From positions 59,672,547-59,736,546 of the forward strand of contig CM060194.1 in assembly GCA_030549335.1 (NCBI GenBank): a DNA stretch of 64,000 nucleotides, read 5' to 3'. The stretch's first letter is position 1. Each line of letters opens with the position of its first letter. Below are positions 60,222-64,000 of the stretch, one piece after another. The notes under the pieces were generated by a model. That model searched no databases. It saw nothing but the letters and a program-made list of their open reading frames with translations, and was not told the origin of the DNA. The stretch is from Pontederia crassipes (taxonomy: Eukaryota; Streptophyta; Magnoliopsida; Commelinales; Pontederiaceae). The translations under genes were made by a program, and so were the position numbers.

Positions 60222-60505
60222 CTCATAGTTCTGTTCAAGAGTCGCCCTGGAGTATTTAGCCTTGCAAGGTGATCACACGAGATTCCACGTGCCCCATACT
60301 ACTCGGATCAAAGCGTAAGTTAGTGATTAGTGATGCTTTCGGCTACTATACTTTTGTCATCTAGGATGCAGTATTTTATTACTTCGCCTAATAGCACGAT
60401 GCTTGTATTGCTCTCTCACAATCCTATTTTCATGGTTTAGACTGCTCCCAGTTCGCATGCCGCTACTATAAGAATCGCTTTTTTCTTTCTTTTCCTCTGG
60501 CTAGC
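60222..60505 (-). pseudogene. Degenerate plastid 23S rDNA insert (NUPT)
   Basis: On the minus strand this matches the 5' domain of plastid/bacterial 23S rRNA: near 60480 gaggaaaagaaag, then gcggcatgcgaactgggagc, the ctattaggcgaagtaat, gatccgagtagtatgggg and cacgtggaatctcgtg words, and gccttgcaaggct-type sequence near 60262. It is shorter than the organelle version (a piece is missing near 60270) and has many substitutions, so it is an old nuclear copy and not a working rRNA gene. Confidence 0.85.
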
Positions 60506-63146
60506 ATGTTGCTATCAGAAGTAGAACTTCATATTTTTCTAGAAAATTTCCTAATTGTTCCAGAGCAACTAGAAAGAGATTATTTAAGCAGAAAAAACAT
60601 TTCAGATGTATGTTATCTATCGCAACTCAATCATGCATGATGAAATCATCAAAGATTTAATTTTTTCTAACTTTGTTTGTAACTCACTAGAGACTCGAGA
60701 AACAAAGAGAAGATGTATATGAATTCAACAACAAGAAGAAAGAAAATGATTGAATAGAGGAACTCCCGAGCATTTGTTGATCTCATGTGTCTAAGAAAAT
60801 TTATTTCAATTATATGATTTCTTTCTATTTATTATTATTTTATTTGCATTTTCAGTTTTATTCTTTAATAAAATTATATATTTTGTCACTATTATGTTAT
60901 GCCATTTTACTATTTTTTGTTCCAAAAAGTAGGAATAATATTTTCTTTTAAAATGTCGTAGGAATAATATTTTCTTTTAAAATGTCTTTTAAAAATGAGT
61001 CATTTGATGCTTTTTATTCATGCGAACTTAGTATCATACATAGATCTCGATTGTTCAATCATTTAGTCATTCTTTTTATAAGGAAGAGAGTCAAACTTGA
61101 TATAATTTGATCAATCATTTATCCCATCGTTATGATGAATGATGTGCATCTATACATGCACATATATCATGTTTCACAACTATTGAACCTTATTTAATCT
61201 CTTTCAAGCGGAATTGTTTCTTTTATACACAATTTGTGAAATTTTTTATTGAATATCTTATAATATTTGAGTTTGCTACTTATCATTTTTTGTACAATCA
61301 AATGAGTTGCTTCTTTACGCTTTCTTTCATAACTCTTAAATGAAAATTCTATAAGATCACACCCTCACAATGAATCAATCAATCAATCAACCAGAACAAT
61401 GTATGAGCCACAAAGAAAAAGACGGCTCTGAAAAGTTAATTTTGTGCGTAAATCTATCTAGCCTTTTGATCATCAGTTGGTGAAGAATAGAAGTTTCCTT
61501 TTTGAAAAATATGGACATCATAAAGATAAATATAAAAAGAGAGAAATGAATCGTAATAACCTGGATTGTAGGGAGAAGAAAGCTTGTTCTCGAAGGCGGC
61601 AATAGAAGAAAAGCTCCAATCTATTCTATTGTTCAAGTTGTTCTATAACTTCAATGAGCTATTTTTTTAATTTCGGTGCTAGTGTAGCTCATTTATACGT
61701 TAAATCGAATACTTTGGTCCTTAATCTTTTATGCTAGTATTCTATTTATTTTATTTAATTGACTCTACCCTTATACAATGTCCTAAGCAATTTTTCTTTA
61801 TTAATTAAATCGAGAGATCAAGAATTCCTTTTTTCCATACATCTACTTTGTGCTACCAACAGGTTGGCACCATAAGAGAGGGTTAATATGCTGCGATATA
61901 TGTTGAGAGGCCATTTCCTTTATAGTAACAATGTTTCAATAATCATATTACATGTACATTAACCCAAGGTTTTTATTGATTTCTTGTTGTCATGCTTAAT
62001 GTGATTTTGTGAGGGAAAATCTAAAAGGGATTATCCTCCTCATTGAAAGCATCATTTCAAGCTTTGATAATAGTTCAACTGTGCCCTCTACAATATTGTT
62101 GCAATGAGAGTTGAATACTTGAGCAGATTTATTGAATCCTACCTTTCTTATCCATAATAGTAGTGCCTTGATATCCAACACAATGTTTGTGGTGAACTAA
62201 TGTTGAAACTACTTTATTTCCAATTTACATTTCATTAGCTACATTCTTTTTTATTAGATTTCATTACTACAAAAAATGCCAAAAGCTTAGTAACCTTATA
62301 TTTTATTTTGCAACTGCAATTTCACAAATCCCTTTAATTTTCATTAAGAAGTCCATCACTCAATTCAATATATTTAGCTCTTGTTTACGTATAACTTATT
62401 TCTCCCAATGGATACGATACTCCAAGTACTACAATTAGTACACCATGCACCTATGATTAATTAAATTAATATATTATAATATAGGGTTCCTTTTAAGTCT
62501 ATGAGTTGTATTACTTTGGTTATAATTGATTGTTGCTTCACATCATTGCATGTAAGTTTTTACACTTCTAAATAGTGTACAGATGAAAAGTGAATTTTTT
62601 TGCCGATGCTCCATTATTACTCTTTCAAGCATGATATCACTAGCTTTCAACAAAAACACTATACATGGTCATATAGTTAAATATGATAAGTGGATAACTA
62701 GACCACAAAATTCTTTAATCATCAATTGAATCACTATTCATGACTAGCATACTGTTTTCTCATAAATTTAATTTCCATTCAACTTCTTTTTTTTCCTTTT
62801 TTATCGATGAATAGATCACTTTACTTGTATGGCTTAGATGTTCCTATTTCTCACAATATTGATTCAATTTATTTTTGAAAGGGGTGCTCTAACATCCTAA
62901 GGGATAATATGTATTTTCTCGATAGAGACGATATGATTCTCTATTGACTGATATGTATGATTCTCTAATGAGTGATATGACCAATTATATTTTTTGGGAT
63001 TGTTATGCTTTTTTTATGAATTTGATTCATGAATTCTCGAGTTTCTAGTGAATTGAAATTATAAATTGCTTGTATGATACTTTGTTTCAATTTGATTATT
63101 TTAATTTTTTTTTCCAAATTGGTGCAGTATGAAACCTAAATTATTT

Positions 63147-63151
<5 letters not shown>
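60506..63151. other. AT-rich intergenic DNA
   Basis: No gene or RNA gene recognised. A 29-bp tandem duplication gtaggaataatattttc... lies at 60929-60986. A short two-copy repeat of tgatatg-type words (gattctct...tgatatgt) is near 62930-62985. Minus-strand frames near 61390-61640 show no domain. Confidence 0.5.
60929..60986 (+). repeat. 29-bp tandem duplication
   Basis: gtaggaataatattttcttt... ending aaaatgtc occurs at 60929-60957 and again, identical, at 60958-60986. Confidence 0.88.

Positions 63152-63218
<67 letters not shown>
63152..63218 (+). repeat. GA microsatellite, 67 nt
   Basis: Uninterrupted GA dinucleotides across the whole span. It is expected to be length-variable. Confidence 0.97.
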
Positions 63219-63222
<4 letters not shown>

Positions 63223-64000
63223 TGAATAGGATACATATGGGAAAAACTAGTTAGAAGTTAAATTGAAAGTTCCATGAGCCGTGATAAGGAATCATGAGCC
63301 ATGAAATTCGAGCACAAAATGAAAACATTCTTCTAATGGTGTGAAAATTAGTATGAGCTTTAGTTCTTTATTTTATGGATTGTGACATTTGTCTTACAGG
63401 ACATGCCAATTGAAAATGAACTTGTAAGCTCGAAGAGTAGATTATGAGTTGTAATCCTCACAATCCATTTCGCAAAATTACTAGCAATGTATGAGTTGTG
63501 AATCATCAAATGAAAATTGGCTAACAAACTATGATCAAGTCAATCTAAGCTGTGAGCAACTAGTGAGAAATTATCAATTCATTATTATGGTTATGACCAA
63601 GATGTCAAGAGCATATGTATGTTAAGTCATGGCCATGAAAATATTATCAGAGGCCATGAAATGCTTTGTCTTACTAATTAATTAAACTTTTATTGCTATG
63701 CTATACTATAATGAGTTATTAATGATATTCCTACTTATGAATTAATATGTAAGATTATGAAACATGCTATAGATTTTTCTAAGTAACGATGTCATGATAT
63801 GATTGACATGAATGTTTATCTCACATAAATATTGAATTCCATGGTAAGTCATAGTGTTAAAAGTAGTATTGCATTAAAGCAACACATTGAATTTAACTTT
63901 GATTCTTTGATGACTGATTCGCAAAAGTGTATATAGAGAATATTGCAAGAAAGGGGAGGCAAAGGCCTCTAAGACATAGGTCTACCCAATACTCAAGCGT
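63219..64000. other. AT-rich intergenic DNA at the window edge
   Basis: Short recurring words such as gccatgaaat and atgagccatg appear around 63270-63660, but no coding frame, RNA gene or element ends are seen. Confidence 0.5.

Noticed and set aside
60222..60505. Functional rRNA gene
   Set aside because: Too short, with a missing piece and many substitutions, in AT-rich nuclear surroundings. It is a transferred fragment.

Overview
This is nuclear DNA from a flowering plant. It holds one long, intron-rich gene whose introns, flanks and intergenic space are packed with plant-type transposable elements: L1-type LINEs with an RNase H tail, an Au-type SINE, a Ty3/gypsy element of Athila/Tat style, a solo Copia-type LTR, hAT, MULE foldback and CACTA DNA elements, a possible Helitron, and a fragment of plastid 23S rDNA. 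The intergenic DNA is very AT-rich. The sequence alone does not settle which plant, or whether it is a monocot or a eudicot.

Layout. 1-1306: AT-rich, no gene. 1320-7269: a dead, apparently full-length LINE bounded by an exact 13-bp target-site duplication (TSD), with a 470-bp hAT-type MITE inside its ORF2. 7283-9221: AT-rich. 9227-13975: a minus-strand LTR retrotransposon with a 5-bp TSD, one full 1.6-kb LTR, a remnant of the other LTR and one broken ORF. 14094-20371: a scrambled block. Two halves of one hAT transposon and two pieces of one MULE foldback element lie in opposite orientations. Their TSDs (8 bp and 9 bp) match only if a segment of about 4 kb is turned back, so an inversion is recorded here. 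22666-23544: a second, intact copy of the foldback element. 23554-34479: AT-rich, with a tandem duplication and a candidate Helitron.

35356-57689 (+): the only real cellular gene, SCC2 (NIPBL/Nipped-B type cohesin loader). I could trace all 28 exons with consistent reading phase to a 1753-residue protein with a PHD finger, HEAT repeats and a basic/acidic tail. One intron uses a GC donor. Introns 2, 5, 7, 15, 19 and 27 carry insertions: LINE fragments sharing a covarying 3' hairpin, a TRIM-like element, an LTR remnant, two Au-type SINEs, and at least nine micro-insertions of 10-22 nt. Each micro-insertion is flanked by a direct duplication of 10-18 bp, and most look like bare LINE 3' tails.

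57690-64000: the SCC2 3' region, a solo LTR with a 5-bp TSD (58522-59666), a degenerate plastid 23S rDNA insert (60222-60505, minus sense), and AT-rich DNA with a 67-nt GA microsatellite.

SCC2 is the one gene expected to make a working protein. Every transposon ORF seen has stops, frameshifts or missing catalytic blocks. The main new observations are the reconstructable inversion, the swarm of micro-insertions in the SCC2 introns, the compensatory changes in the LINE 3' hairpin, and a duplicated polypurine-tract module with two different stems on the same loop.
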